NCBI RefSeq assembly: GCF_003574215.1
Contig: NZ_AP018558.1
Location: forward strand, 2,159,144 to 2,223,143
Length of the DNA: 64,000 nucleotides
Reading direction: 5' to 3'
Origin: Hydrogenophilus thermoluteolus
GTDB lineage: Bacteria; Pseudomonadota; Gammaproteobacteria; Burkholderiales; Rhodocyclaceae
In this document: piece after piece, positions 8,549 to 17,603 of the stretch
Numbering within the stretch: the stretch's first letter is position 1
How the letters are laid out: each line of letters starts with the position of its first letter
Position numbers and translations under genes: made by a program
The notes under the pieces: generated by a model
What the model saw: only the letters and a program-made list of their open reading frames with translations
Told to the model about the DNA's origin: nothing
The model's database searches: none

Positions 8549-10087
8549 TTACAGCCAACCGTTTTTGACCAACCACCAAACGAGCACGAGCGACGCCACC
8601 CACCCGGCGACGAGCGCTGTACGGCGCACCCGTTCCTTGCGTTTGGCTTTCGCGGCGCGCCGCGCGGCGATCTTCGCTTGCCGACGCGCCGTTTCGCGCG
8701 CGAGCAACTCCTGGTGCAACAGGCGCGGCAGTTGCGGCACCCATTTCGCCCAATGGGGCGCCTCCTCGCGCAGCGCTTTGGGCAACGCCCGCCACCCCAC
8801 CTGCTCGCTCATCCACCGTTCGAGAAAGGGTTTCGCGGTTTGCCACAGGTCGAGGTCGGGGTCGAGCTGCCGCCCCAACCCCTCGATGTTCAAGAGCGTC
8901 TTTTGCAGCAACACCAGTTGCGGCTGCACCTCGACTTCGAAACGCCGCGCCGTCTGAAAGAGCCGCAACAGAGTTTTTCCAAACGAGATCTCTTTGAGCG
9001 GACGGTCGAAGATCGGCTCACAGACCGCGCGAATCGCCCCTTCGAACTCTTCGACACGCACGTACGGCGGCGCCCATCCGGCTTCGATGTGCGCAAGCGC
9101 CACCCGGCGGTAGTCGCGCTGGAAAAAGGCGAGAAAATTGACCGCGAGGTAGTTTTTGTCTTCGTCGGAAAGCGTGCCCATGATGCCGAAGTCGAGCGCG
9201 ATGTAGCGCCCGTCGGGGGCTACCAGGATATTGCCCGGATGCATGTCGGCGTGGAAAAAGCCGTCGCGAAAAACCTGCGTGAAGAAGATCTCGACCCCCG
9301 CGGCGGAGAGCCGTTTGAGGTCGATCCCCTGCGCCCGCAACGCGTCGATCCGCGAAATCGGCGTGCCGTGCATCCGCTCCATTACCATCACCTGGCTGCC
9401 GCAGTAGTCCCAATAGACCTCAGGCACGATGAGGAGCTTAGCATCACGGAAATTGCGCCGCAATTGCGAACAGTTCGCCGCTTCTCGCATCAGGTCGAGC
9501 TCGTCTTCGAGCGATTTCGCGAACTCCGCGACCACTTCGCGCGGCCGCAGCCGCTCCCCTTCCGACCAGAGGGTTTCGAGCAGCCACGCAGCGGCATCCA
9601 TCAACGCGACGTCGTGTTCGATCACCTGACGGATGCCCGGACGCAAGATCTTCACCGCCGCTTCGCGCCCGTCGAAGAGTTGTGCGAAGTGGACCTGCGC
9701 CACCGACGCGCTCGCGACCGGCTCGGGGTCGAACGCCGCGAACACTTCGGTCACGGGGCGGCCGAAATGGTGTTCGAGGATCGTGAGCGCCGTTGCGCTC
9801 GAAAACGGGGGGACGCGATCTTGCAGCTTTGCCAGTTCGTCGGCGATGTCCGGCGGGATGAGGTCGCGGCGGGTGGAGAGCATCTGCCCGAACTTGACGA
9901 AGATCGGACCCAGGGATTCGAGCGCCACCCGCAAGCGCACGCCACGCGGCGTCGCATCGTGCCGCCAGAAAAAGAGGCGGCGCCACCATCGGGACAACCG
10001 CCCAGACGGGTCGGCCGCGCAGACGATCTCGTCGAGCCGGTAGCGGTAGCCGATCCAAACGATGCGAATGAGGCGCAAAAGGCGCAT
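8549..10087 (-). CDS. ubiB: UbiB, atypical kinase/ATPase for ubiquinone biosynthesis
   Basis: This 512-residue protein shows UbiB/ADCK signatures: the KFGQ motif at 65-68 followed by STRRDLIPPDIADEL, the Ala-rich nucleotide loop VASASVAQV, HADMHPGNIL, and ALDFGIMG for metal binding. A basic linker and one or two C-terminal hydrophobic helices (ALVAGWVASLVLVWWLV) place it at the inner membrane. UbiB supports the aerobic hydroxylation steps of ubiquinone synthesis, probably by lipid extraction. It heads a leftward operon; a TACAAT box sits 30 bases upstream. The ubiE and ubiJ genes that often accompany it are absent. Confidence 0.92.
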   Translation of the reverse strand: MRLLRLIRIVWIGYRYRLDEIVCAADPSGRLSRWWRRLFFWRHDATPRGVRLRVALESLGPIFVKFGQMLSTRRDLIPPDIADELAKLQDRVPPFSSATALTILEHHFGRPVTEVFAAFDPEPVASASVAQVHFAQLFDGREAAVKILRPGIRQVIEHDVALMDAAAWLLETLWSEGERLRPREVVAEFAKSLEDELDLMREAANCSQLRRNFRDAKLLIVPEVYWDYCGSQVMVMERMHGTPISRIDALRAQGIDLKRLSAAGVEIFFTQVFRDGFFHADMHPGNILVAPDGRYIALDFGIMGTLSDEDKNYLAVNFLAFFQRDYRRVALAHIEAGWAPPYVRVEEFEGAIRAVCEPIFDRPLKEISFGKTLLRLFQTARRFEVEVQPQLVLLQKTLLNIEGLGRQLDPDLDLWQTAKPFLERWMSEQVGWRALPKALREEAPHWAKWVPQLPRLLHQELLARETARRQAKIAARRAAKAKRKERVRRTALVAGWVASLVLVWWLVKNGWL

Positions 10088-10116
10088 GACGGACGTGATA
10101 GCGAAAGAACCTGCGC

Positions 10117-10149
10117 ATTGTACCGTCTTGTCCGCCGGTTCCGTACAAT
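10117..10149. promoter_or_regulatory. Mirror-image divergent promoters for ubiB and thiI
   Basis: ATTGTAC (10117-10123) and GTACAAT (10143-10149) form an inverted repeat with a 19-base spacer. Each arm is a TACAAT -10 box for one direction: leftward to ubiB and rightward to thiI. Either would give a leader of about 23 bases. Each arm also reads TTGTAC toward the other gene as a -35-like element, at a 20-base spacing that is longer than usual. The two promoters must overlap. Confidence 0.5.
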
Positions 10150-10178
10150 ACGCTCCTTCACTAGGCGGGGACGAGACG

Positions 10179-11636
10179 ATGCGCTATTGGGTTCGCTTTG
10201 CACCGGAAATCATGATCAAGGGCAGCAGCGTGCGCAAACAGCTGAGCGCGCAGCTTGCCGAAAACCTCAAAGCGGTTTTCGCCAAGCGCGGGATCGAAGC
10301 GACGTTTGCGCGCCACCGCGACCGCATCGACGTCACGGTTGCCGACCCTTGCGCGACTGCGGCCGAAGCCGCGCTCACCCAGACCCCGGGGGTAAACCAA
10401 GCATGGCGGGTCAAGACCGCGCAGCTCGACACCCCGACACTCGACGCCGTCGCTGCCGCGATCGTTGCCGAAGCGGCACCCCGCGTCACCGGCAAACGCT
10501 TTGCCGTGCGCGCTCGTCGTAAGGGCACACACCCGTTCACCTCGCAGGAGATCGAGCGCGCCGTCGGCGCCGCGCTCCTTGCCGCCGCCCCGAACGCGCA
10601 GGTCGACCTCACCCAACCGGAGGTGGTGGTCGAGCTCGAACTCGACGGTACGCAGCTTGCCTTCGTCGACGCGCGGATTCCGGGGCTGGGCGGTTTTCCA
10701 CTCGGCTCGCAAGGTGAGGCGCTCGCGCTCGTCTCCGGCGGTTTCGATTCGACCGTGGCCAGTTTCATGAGTCTGCGCCGTGGCGTACGCACCCACTTTC
10801 TCTTCTTCAACTTGGGTGGTGCCGCGCACGACTTGGGCGTCAAGCAGATGAGCTTCTATCTGTGGCAGCGGTTCGCGCTGTCACACCGCCTCCACTTCAT
10901 CTCGGTGCCGTTCGAAGGGGTGGTCGAGGCGTTGCTCACTCAGATCCCCGACAGCTACATGGGCGTGATGCTGAAACGGTTGATGCTGATCGCCGCGGAA
11001 CGGATCGCGGACGAAATGGGCATCGACGCGCTCGTCACCGGTGAAAGCGTCGCACAGGTCTCCAGTCAGACGCTGCGCAATCTGGCGCTCATCGACTGCG
11101 CAACGGGCAAACTGGTGTTGCGGCCGCTCGCGTTCGTGGACAAAGGGGAGATCATCACATGGGCCGAGCGCATCGGCGCGCGGCAGTTCGCCGAGACGAT
11201 GCCGGAATATTGCGCGGTGATCTCGCGTCATCCGGTCACCCACGGTTCGTTCCAACGCTTGGCCGCGGTCGAACGCCGTTTCGATTTCGCGCGCCTGGAC
11301 GAAGCGATCGCCGCGCGCGAGGTAACCCCGGTCGATCAGCTCCCGCAGACGATCAACGCGCAACCGGCGGTGCCCGTCGTGACGACGCCGGAAGCGGGCG
11401 ACGAAATTCTCGACATTCGCCCACCGGAGCGAGTCAAAGCGGCACCGCTTACCCTGCCCCACCGGGTAGTCCCCTTTTTCGCACTCAAAGAGGCAGCGAA
11501 GGGGTTCGACCCCAACCGACGCTATCTGCTTTACTGCGACAAAGGGGTGTTGAGCCAGCTCCACGCGCTGCGGTTGCGCCAAGCCGGTTTCAACCAGGTG
11601 TACGTTTTCCGCCCGAATGGACCGCCCCGCCCATGA
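10179..11636 (+). CDS. thiI: tRNA 4-thiouridine synthase / thiamine sulfurtransferase ThiI
   Basis: This 485-residue protein has an N-terminal ferredoxin-like plus THUMP RNA-binding region and a PP-loop ATP pyrophosphatase motif SGGFDST at about 186-192. A C-terminal rhodanese domain carries the persulfide Cys at 453 (YCDKGV); the second conserved cysteine is Cys345 (PEYCAV). It adenylates U8 of tRNA and transfers sulfur, and in the E. coli type also supplies sulfur to ThiS. The length matches E. coli ThiI (482). I chose the ATG at 10179 because MRYWVRFAPEI matches the family N-terminus. The 3' end overlaps the convergent AI-2E transporter gene by 47 bases. Confidence 0.95.
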   Translation: MRYWVRFAPEIMIKGSSVRKQLSAQLAENLKAVFAKRGIEATFARHRDRIDVTVADPCATAAEAALTQTPGVNQAWRVKTAQLDTPTLDAVAAAIVAEAAPRVTGKRFAVRARRKGTHPFTSQEIERAVGAALLAAAPNAQVDLTQPEVVVELELDGTQLAFVDARIPGLGGFPLGSQGEALALVSGGFDSTVASFMSLRRGVRTHFLFFNLGGAAHDLGVKQMSFYLWQRFALSHRLHFISVPFEGVVEALLTQIPDSYMGVMLKRLMLIAAERIADEMGIDALVTGESVAQVSSQTLRNLALIDCATGKLVLRPLAFVDKGEIITWAERIGARQFAETMPEYCAVISRHPVTHGSFQRLAAVERRFDFARLDEAIAAREVTPVDQLPQTINAQPAVPVVTTPEAGDEILDIRPPERVKAAPLTLPHRVVPFFALKEAAKGFDPNRRYLLYCDKGVLSQLHALRLRQAGFNQVYVFRPNGPPRP

Positions 11637-12663
11637 GCACCGCCCACCCCCGCGTGCTCGGGTGGCTTTCGAGCGCCAATTTCGCGATCATCGTCAGCGG
11701 AATCGAGAGAAACGCGCCCACGGTGCCGAGCAACCAGCCCCACAAAAGGAGCGAGACCAGCACCACCGTCGGCGAAAGCCCTAGCGCTTGCCCCATCCAG
11801 CGCGGCTCGACGACGTTGCCCAATACGACGTTGATCGCGAGATACCCCACCGCAACCACCGCCGCGTCGACTGGGCCATACTGCAACAGCGCCAAGACGA
11901 CCGCGGGCAGCGCGGCAATGATCGAGCCGATCGTCGGGATGAAGTTCAAGAGCCCCGCCAAGACGCCGAAAAAGAGCGCGAAATCGACCCCACGCCACGC
12001 CAACAGCCCCCACGCCAGCAACCCGGTAGCGGCGCTCACACTGGTTTTGATCACCAGATAGCGATTCACCGCCGCCAAGAAGCGGCGCATCCGCACCTGT
12101 GCCCGTCGCTCGCGCGGGAACGCCGCGGTGAAACGGGCCGTAAGCGTTGGCACCTCCAGCAGCAAAAAGACGTACGCCAAGAGCACCAACGCGAAATTGG
12201 CCGTCACCTGACCGGTTGCCGCAGCGAGCGTGCGCGCCCCTTGCGCGATCACCGCAAGCGACGGGGTCGGCAACTCCGCCAGGAGCGACTCCCACGGCGC
12301 GCCGCGCGCCGCCAGCCACGCTTGCACGCCGCTGTAGAAGGACAACCATTTGCTCTGGTATTCCGGGCCATTCGCCGCCAGTTGTCGCGCGGTGAGCTCG
12401 ATGACGTTGAAGAGTTGAAACACTGCGAACCCAACGACGACGAAGAGCAGCACGATCCCCACCCCCCAAGGCACTTTACGGCGATGGAGCCAGACGAGCG
12501 GCGGCACCGAGATCATCGCAAGAAAGACTGCGACCAGTAGCGGCGCGAGCCAACTCGCCACCGCCTGCACCCCGGCACCGATCACGACAAGCGCCGCAAT
12601 GACGAAGAGCGGCAGAGGCAGCTGCCCCGTTCGCTCCCGACGCGGTTCGCGTTCCTGCGCCAC
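11590..12663 (-). CDS. AI-2E/PerM family membrane transporter
   Basis: The product is 357 residues with about eight hydrophobic helices in the AI-2E (PerM/YdiK) arrangement: a pair near the N-terminus, a soluble helical stretch at about 100-160, then a helical bundle containing GLLNFIPTIGSIIAALPA and GNVVEPRWMGQALGLSP. Members export small molecules or act as Na+/H+ antiporters; the substrate here is not predictable. The start is GTG, well placed after GAGGAGG. It diverges from argS and overlaps the thiI 3' end. Confidence 0.88.
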   Translation of the reverse strand: MAQEREPRRERTGQLPLPLFVIAALVVIGAGVQAVASWLAPLLVAVFLAMISVPPLVWLHRRKVPWGVGIVLLFVVVGFAVFQLFNVIELTARQLAANGPEYQSKWLSFYSGVQAWLAARGAPWESLLAELPTPSLAVIAQGARTLAAATGQVTANFALVLLAYVFLLLEVPTLTARFTAAFPRERRAQVRMRRFLAAVNRYLVIKTSVSAATGLLAWGLLAWRGVDFALFFGVLAGLLNFIPTIGSIIAALPAVVLALLQYGPVDAAVVAVGYLAINVVLGNVVEPRWMGQALGLSPTVVLVSLLLWGWLLGTVGAFLSIPLTMIAKLALESHPSTRGWAVLMGGAVHSGGKRTPG

Positions 12664-12788
12664 GTTCCCTCCTCTTCGTTCACTCTCAGGTTCTTGGGTT
12701 GCGCGATCACGCCCTTGGGCCGTTGCGAACGTTCCCCGCCCGTGGTCTCATTTCGGGCCGATGGGGTGCGCGCGCTCAGCGGGGCGAG

Positions 12789-12794
12789 TATAAT
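12789..12794 (+). promoter_or_regulatory. Candidate -10 box for argS
   Basis: A perfect TATAAT lies 30 bases before the argS ATG, which would give a leader of about 23 bases. No recognisable -35 hexamer lies 16-18 bases upstream. Confidence 0.5.
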
Positions 12795-12823
12795 CGGAAG
12801 CAAACCCTTTCGTTACCAAGATC

Positions 12824-14635
12824 ATGGCACAAACCACACACGATTGGACCCACTTGGAACCCCGACACGTCTTGGCGGGGTGGCTGCATCAAGCCATCAC
12901 TGCAGCATTTCCCGACCACGCCCATCAACCGGTGACGCTCGAGCGCCCCAAAGACCCCAGCCACGGTGACTGGGCCACCACCTGGGCGCTGGCGCACGCC
13001 AAAGCGCTCAAACAAAACCCGCGCGCGATCGCCGAAGCGATCCGGCGCGAGCTCACCCCCCACCCGTGGGTTGCGGAGGTGACGATCGCCGGGCCTGGGT
13101 TTCTCAACATCCGTCTCACCCCGGCAGCGAAAACGGCGGTCGTGCCGAAGATCCTCACCGCCCGTGACCGCTTTGGCGCCGGCAAACCCCGCGCCGAACG
13201 GGTACAGATCGAATTCGTCTCCGCCAATCCCACGGGGCCGCTCCACGTCGGGCACGGTCGCGGCGCCGCGTACGGTGCGACGCTTGCCAACGTCATGGCA
13301 TTCGCGGGTTGGCAGGTCGCGCGGGAATACTATGTCAACGACGCTGGCCGCCAGATGGACATCCTGACGCTCTCCACCTGGCTGCGCTACCTTGCGCTTT
13401 TCGGTGTCGAGATTCCCTTCCCGAAAAACGCCTATCAGGGGCAATACGTCGTCGCGATGGCCGAAACCCTCAAACAGGCGCACGGCGCACGGTTCTGCAC
13501 TGCCACGGCGGAAGCGCTCCTTGCGGGCGTCCCCGAAGAGCCGCCTGCGGAACGCACCGACGACGACGCAGCCCAACAACGCGAAGCGCGGCTTGATGCG
13601 CTCATCGCGAACGCGAAGCGGTTGTTGGGCGAAGATTATGTGTGGCTGCACCAGTTCGTGCTGGCCGAACAGCTCGGCGATTGCCGCGACGACCTTGCTG
13701 AGTTCGGCGTCACCTTCGACAACTGGTTTTCGGAGCAGAGCCTCTACGACACCGGTTTGGTCGCGCGCACCATCGAAACGCTGGAAAAGCGGGGCCACAT
13801 CTACACCCAAGACGGCGCGAAGTGGTTCCGCGCCACTGCGTTCGGCGACGAAAAAGACCGCGTGGTGCAGCGCGCCAACGGCAGCTACACCTATTTCGCT
13901 TCCGATATCGCTTATCACCTCAACAAATTCGAACGCGGCTTCGACCGCGTGATCGACATCTGGGGCGCCGACCACCACGGCTACATCCCCCGCATGCGTG
14001 CGGCGCTGGAGGCGCTGGGGCTCGACACCAGCCGCTTCGAAGTCTTGCTCGTGCAGTTCGCGGTGCTCTACCGCAACGGCGAAAAGGTGCCGATGAGCAC
14101 CCGCGCCGGTGAATTCGTCACGTTACGCGAACTGCGCCACGAAGTGGGCAACGACGCGGCCCGCTTCTTCTATATCCTGCGTAAGTCGGATCAGCATCTC
14201 GATTTCGACCTCGATCTGGCAAAGCGGCAATCGAACGACAACCCGGTCTATTACGTTCAGTACGCGCATGCGCGCATCGCGTCGGTACTGCGCGAATGGC
14301 GCGAGCACGAAGCGGGCGACGCTGCGATCGACGAAACGCTCGCTACCGCCGACCTCGCCCCGCTCGAAGCCTCGCCAGCAGCGCTTGCGCTCGCGCAGCA
14401 GCTGCAAATGTTCCCCGCCATCGTCACCACCGCCGCCGAAGAGCGGGCGCCGCACCATATCGCGTTCTACCTGAAAGCGGTTGCTGCCGATTTCCACGCG
14501 TGGTACAACGTCGATCGCATCCTGGTCGAGGACCCAGCGGTACGCCACGCGCGGCTGGCGTTGGCGCGCGCCACGCAATGGGTCCTCAAAAACGGTCTGC
14601 AGCTCCTCGGCGTTTCGGCGCCGGAGCGGATGTGA
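12824..14635 (+). CDS. argS: Arginyl-tRNA synthetase
   Basis: This 603-residue class I synthetase attaches arginine to tRNA-Arg in the cytoplasm. It has the N-terminal Arg-specific domain, the NPTGPLHVGHGRGA motif (HIGH equivalent HVGH) near residue 140, the KMSKS equivalent VPMSTRAG near 423, and a C-terminal DALR anticodon-binding domain ending LKNGLQLLGVSAPERM. The length is typical. The SPOR gene starts 24 bases downstream and argS followed by a SPOR gene is a recurrent betaproteobacterial order, so they are probably cotranscribed. Confidence 0.96.
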   Translation: MAQTTHDWTHLEPRHVLAGWLHQAITAAFPDHAHQPVTLERPKDPSHGDWATTWALAHAKALKQNPRAIAEAIRRELTPHPWVAEVTIAGPGFLNIRLTPAAKTAVVPKILTARDRFGAGKPRAERVQIEFVSANPTGPLHVGHGRGAAYGATLANVMAFAGWQVAREYYVNDAGRQMDILTLSTWLRYLALFGVEIPFPKNAYQGQYVVAMAETLKQAHGARFCTATAEALLAGVPEEPPAERTDDDAAQQREARLDALIANAKRLLGEDYVWLHQFVLAEQLGDCRDDLAEFGVTFDNWFSEQSLYDTGLVARTIETLEKRGHIYTQDGAKWFRATAFGDEKDRVVQRANGSYTYFASDIAYHLNKFERGFDRVIDIWGADHHGYIPRMRAALEALGLDTSRFEVLLVQFAVLYRNGEKVPMSTRAGEFVTLRELRHEVGNDAARFFYILRKSDQHLDFDLDLAKRQSNDNPVYYVQYAHARIASVLREWREHEAGDAAIDETLATADLAPLEASPAALALAQQLQMFPAIVTTAAEERAPHHIAFYLKAVAADFHAWYNVDRILVEDPAVRHARLALARATQWVLKNGLQLLGVSAPERM

Positions 14636-14659
14636 GTCGGTTGGGATGGTGACGGAACG

Positions 14660-15286
14660 ATGAACGTGGCTCGGATCGCAGCGCGAACACAACCTCCGCG
14701 CCCCCAGTGGGGGGGAACCCTGGTGGGGCTGCTCCTCGGGATTGCGCTGGGCGCGATGCTCGCGCTGGCTGCGGCCTGGTACGTCACGCGCCACTCCCCG
14801 TTTCGAACCCAATCCGCGCCCACCGTCACCCCCAGCGAAATCCCGAAAGAGATTCTCGGGATGCTTCGCAGCCAAAACGGTGGCGCACCCACCGAACCCA
14901 ACCCCCCCCAATCGGTCGCCACACAGCCTGGGTCGGCGCCGCTTGCCGCCGCTGCCCTGGAACCGGCTGCCACACCGCCCGTGGCAACACCGAACGCGAC
15001 GTCCTCGATCACGGGGCCGGTCCCGCCAGCTCCCTCGGCACCGCCCGCCGCGAACGAACGCTGGTTCTGGCAAGTGGGCGCATTCGGCTCGGAGCAAGAG
15101 GCCAACCGGGTGCGCGCCGAGCTGGCACTCTTGGGGCTCACTTCGCACGTGGAACCCACCCGGATGGATGATGGTCGAACCCTTTACCGCGTCCGTGTCG
15201 GCCCGTATCCCTCACAACAGGCGGCGCAAGCGGTCCGCAACCGGCTGCAAGGGGCGGGTTACCAACCCGTGATGGTCAGAGGGTAA
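14660..15286 (+). CDS. SPOR-domain inner-membrane protein
   Basis: This 208-residue protein has a short cytoplasmic N-terminus, one transmembrane helix at about residues 19-45 (VGLLLGIALGAMLALAAAWYV), a long Pro/Ala/Thr-rich linker and a C-terminal SPOR domain from about residue 132 (WFWQVGAFGSEQEANRVRAEL to the end). SPOR domains bind denuded septal peptidoglycan, so it probably localises at the division site, as DedD and FtsN do. It lies between argS and dsbA. It is too short and generic to call FtsN. Confidence 0.87.
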   Translation: MNVARIAARTQPPRPQWGGTLVGLLLGIALGAMLALAAAWYVTRHSPFRTQSAPTVTPSEIPKEILGMLRSQNGGAPTEPNPPQSVATQPGSAPLAAAALEPAATPPVATPNATSSITGPVPPAPSAPPAANERWFWQVGAFGSEQEANRVRAELALLGLTSHVEPTRMDDGRTLYRVRVGPYPSQQAAQAVRNRLQGAGYQPVMVRG

Positions 15287-15308
15287 TCACCCTGTTCAGG
15301 AGGAGCGA

Positions 15309-15965
15309 ATGCACAATGACTTTGGTGATCTGCTTACCCGTCGCGCGTGGCTTCGCACCGCAGGCGGGTTGCTTGCGTTGGCTGCGCTGCCGCGTGCCGG
15401 CATAGCCGCCCCCACCCACGAAGTGATCGACCCGCCGATCGCCTCGCCCAGCGACGTGATCGAAGTGCTGGAGTTCTTCCATTACGGCTGTCCCCATTGC
15501 CGCAATTTCGATCCGCTCTTGCAGACGTGGAAAGCGAAATTGCCTGGCGACGTGCGGGTGCGCGCGGTGCCGGTCATCTGGAACCAACGGGTGCTCCAAG
15601 GGCTGGCGACGTTTCATTTCGCGCTCGCGGCAATCGGCGCGCTCGACACGCTCCATCCGCGCGTCTTTGCCGCATTGCAAGACGAACGGCGTCCGCTCTA
15701 CGACCGCGACGGCGCCGCCGAATGGGTGCGCGAGCAGGGGGCCGACGGTGCGGCGCTCGCGAAAGCGTGGGATTCGTTCGGCGTACAGACCCGCGTGAAA
15801 CAGGCCGACCGCGAGACGCGTGAATACCAGATCCAAGGGGTGCCGACGCTTGCGATCGCGGGGCGTTATCGCACTTCGGCGTCGCTCACCGGCAGCCACG
15901 AAGCCGCATTGGCCGAAGCGGATCGGTTGATTGCGCGCATTCGGCAAAGTCGACAGAAAGGGTGA
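15309..15965 (+). CDS. dsbA: Thiol:disulfide interchange protein DsbA
   Basis: This 218-residue periplasmic oxidase has the catalytic Cys61-Pro-His-Cys64 (FFHYGCPHCRNFD) and the cis-Pro loop GVPTLAI. DsbA introduces disulfides into exported proteins. The leader TRRAWLRTAGGLLALAALPRAGIAA resembles a Tat signal (twin Arg, short hydrophobic core, basic residue before cleavage), whereas DsbA is normally exported by Sec/SRP. AGGAGG sits five bases before the ATG. The stop overlaps the PilZ gene start by four bases. Cleavage is likely after about residue 35. Confidence 0.92.
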   Translation: MHNDFGDLLTRRAWLRTAGGLLALAALPRAGIAAPTHEVIDPPIASPSDVIEVLEFFHYGCPHCRNFDPLLQTWKAKLPGDVRVRAVPVIWNQRVLQGLATFHFALAAIGALDTLHPRVFAALQDERRPLYDRDGAAEWVREQGADGAALAKAWDSFGVQTRVKQADRETREYQIQGVPTLAIAGRYRTSASLTGSHEAALAEADRLIARIRQSRQKG

Positions 15966-16402
15966 CGGGCATGGCCGGAGCCGGTAGTTACCTGACAACG
16001 GACGCCGCGCCTTCGGAGCGCCGCCGCCACCAACGGATCTACGTCGCGCTCGTCTCGTCGCGCCGTTTTCGGGTGGACTTCGCCGGCGTGCCCGGCGGCG
16101 ATGACCGCCCCGTCTATGACCTCTCGCTGGGCGGCTTTTCGTGTGGCCGCCCTACTGAGTTACCCACCACCTCCTTTCCCTTCGTTTTGCACAACGACAA
16201 CGACGCGCAACCGATTCGCGGTGAAGCCGAAGTCCGCGCGGTGGTGAGCGACGGCCGCATCGGCTGCGCATTCGTGGCGCTCGACCCGGCAGAGAGCGAA
16301 CGCCTCACCCGTTGGCTCATCGATTACATCCTGGCAAATGCCCGCGTGCGCATCGGCGAAGAAGAGGCGCGCGCGATTGTCGAGGGGAATTCGTTTTTGT
16401 GA
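15962..16402 (+). CDS. PilZ domain protein, probable c-di-GMP effector
   Basis: This 146-residue protein has the two PilZ c-di-GMP-binding elements: an Arg cluster ERRRHQR at about 18-24 and DLSLGGFSCG near residue 52 (the D/N-x-S-x-x-G motif). It has no other domain, so it probably acts through a partner protein controlling motility or surface functions. The first ATG overlaps the dsbA stop (ATGA); a second at 15971 is equally plausible. Its end is directly adjacent to the convergent permease gene. Confidence 0.87.
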   Translation: MTGMAGAGSYLTTDAAPSERRRHQRIYVALVSSRRFRVDFAGVPGGDDRPVYDLSLGGFSCGRPTELPTTSFPFVLHNDNDAQPIRGEAEVRAVVSDGRIGCAFVALDPAESERLTRWLIDYILANARVRIGEEEARAIVEGNSFL

Positions 16403-16403
16403 T

Positions 16404-17603
16404 TCACTCCTGACGGAGCGCGACGATCGGGTCGAGCCGCGCGGCGCGGCGCGCGGGCAGAAAACCGAACACCACCCCTACCGCGGCGGAAAAGAGCACC
16501 GCCAGCGCGATCACGCCGAAATCGAGGAGAAACGGAAACCCGAGCGCCTGCGCCGCCAAATAGGAAGCCACGAGCGCGAGGACGATCCCGATCGCGCCGC
16601 CCGCAAGCGAAAGTACCACCGCTTCGACCAGGAACTGTGTCATCACATCGACCGCGCGCGCGCCGATCGCCAACCGAATGCCGATCTCACGCGTCCGCTC
16701 GGTGACCGAAACCAACATGATGTTCATGATCCCGATCCCGCCGACCACGAGGCTAATCGCCGCCACCGCGGATAGGAGCGCGGTGAGCATCCGGGTAGTC
16801 GAGGTGAACGTCCGCTCGATTTCGCGCGAATCGGTGATGCGGAAGTTGTCGCTCTCGTTCGGTGCGACCCGCCGCCGTTCCCGCAGCAACTGTTGGACTT
16901 CGGCGATCGCTTCGCTACTGGTGTAGCCGGGCGCAACGGCAGCGATGATGAACCGCACCTGGGTGTTGCCCGCGATGCGGCGGTGATAGAGGCGCAACGG
17001 CACCATCACCAGGTCGTCCTGGTCGCTGCCGAATGCCGATTGCCCTTTCGCTGCGAGCACCCCGATCACCGAACAACTCAACCGGTCGAGCCGCATCCGT
17101 TCGCCGACCGGCGAGCGGTCGCCAAAGAGCGTCGTCGCTACCGTCTGTCCGAGCAGACAGACCGGGGCACCGGAACGGAGCTCGCCCGGCGTCGGTTCGC
17201 GGCCGTCCGCTACGGGCCACTGCCGGGCCGTCAAGTACCCTTCGCCAATGCCGACGATCTGTGTCGTCGTGCTCTGGTTGCCGGCGATCACGGTGCGGTT
17301 GGTCACCGCGGCAGGCGCAGCGATCGCGATCGACGCCGCTTCGCGCTCGAGAAAGCGGGCATCTTCGACGGTGAACGGAACGGTCAGACTGCCGGGCCCG
17401 AAGCCGCGCGACGGGCTGATGAAGAGAACGTTCGACCCCATCGCGGCGATCTGCTGCTGCACCGCGGCGGTTGCGCCGCGCCCCAGCGTGACGAGCGCGA
17501 TCACCGCCGCAACCCCGATCACCACCCCGAGCACGGTGAGAAACGAGCGCAACGGGTTGCGCGAAAGGGCCCGCACCGCTTCGCGCCACGCGATCATCCA
17601 CAT
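16404..17603 (-). CDS. MacB-like ABC transporter permease (FtsX family)
   Basis: This 399-residue protein has one N-terminal transmembrane helix (FLTVLGVVIGVAAVIALVTL), a periplasmic MacB core domain of about 200 residues, and three C-terminal helices of the FtsX fold, with GIGIMNIMLVSVTERTREIGIR, the typical MacB/LolC signature. It pairs with the ATPase encoded immediately upstream, overlapping by ten bases; in E. coli MacB the two are one polypeptide. The set probably drives export of a peptide, lipid or macrolide-like compound across the envelope. Confidence 0.9.
   Translation of the reverse strand: MWMIAWREAVRALSRNPLRSFLTVLGVVIGVAAVIALVTLGRGATAAVQQQIAAMGSNVLFISPSRGFGPGSLTVPFTVEDARFLEREAASIAIAAPAAVTNRTVIAGNQSTTTQIVGIGEGYLTARQWPVADGREPTPGELRSGAPVCLLGQTVATTLFGDRSPVGERMRLDRLSCSVIGVLAAKGQSAFGSDQDDLVMVPLRLYHRRIAGNTQVRFIIAAVAPGYTSSEAIAEVQQLLRERRRVAPNESDNFRITDSREIERTFTSTTRMLTALLSAVAAISLVVGGIGIMNIMLVSVTERTREIGIRLAIGARAVDVMTQFLVEAVVLSLAGGAIGIVLALVASYLAAQALGFPFLLDFGVIALAVLFSAAVGVVFGFLPARRAARLDPIVALRQE

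Noticed and set aside
8279..10522. Open frame of 747 codons on the plus strand opposite ubiB and the ATP-grasp gene
   Set aside because: It is an antisense shadow with unnatural composition, running into the thiI start in the wrong frame.
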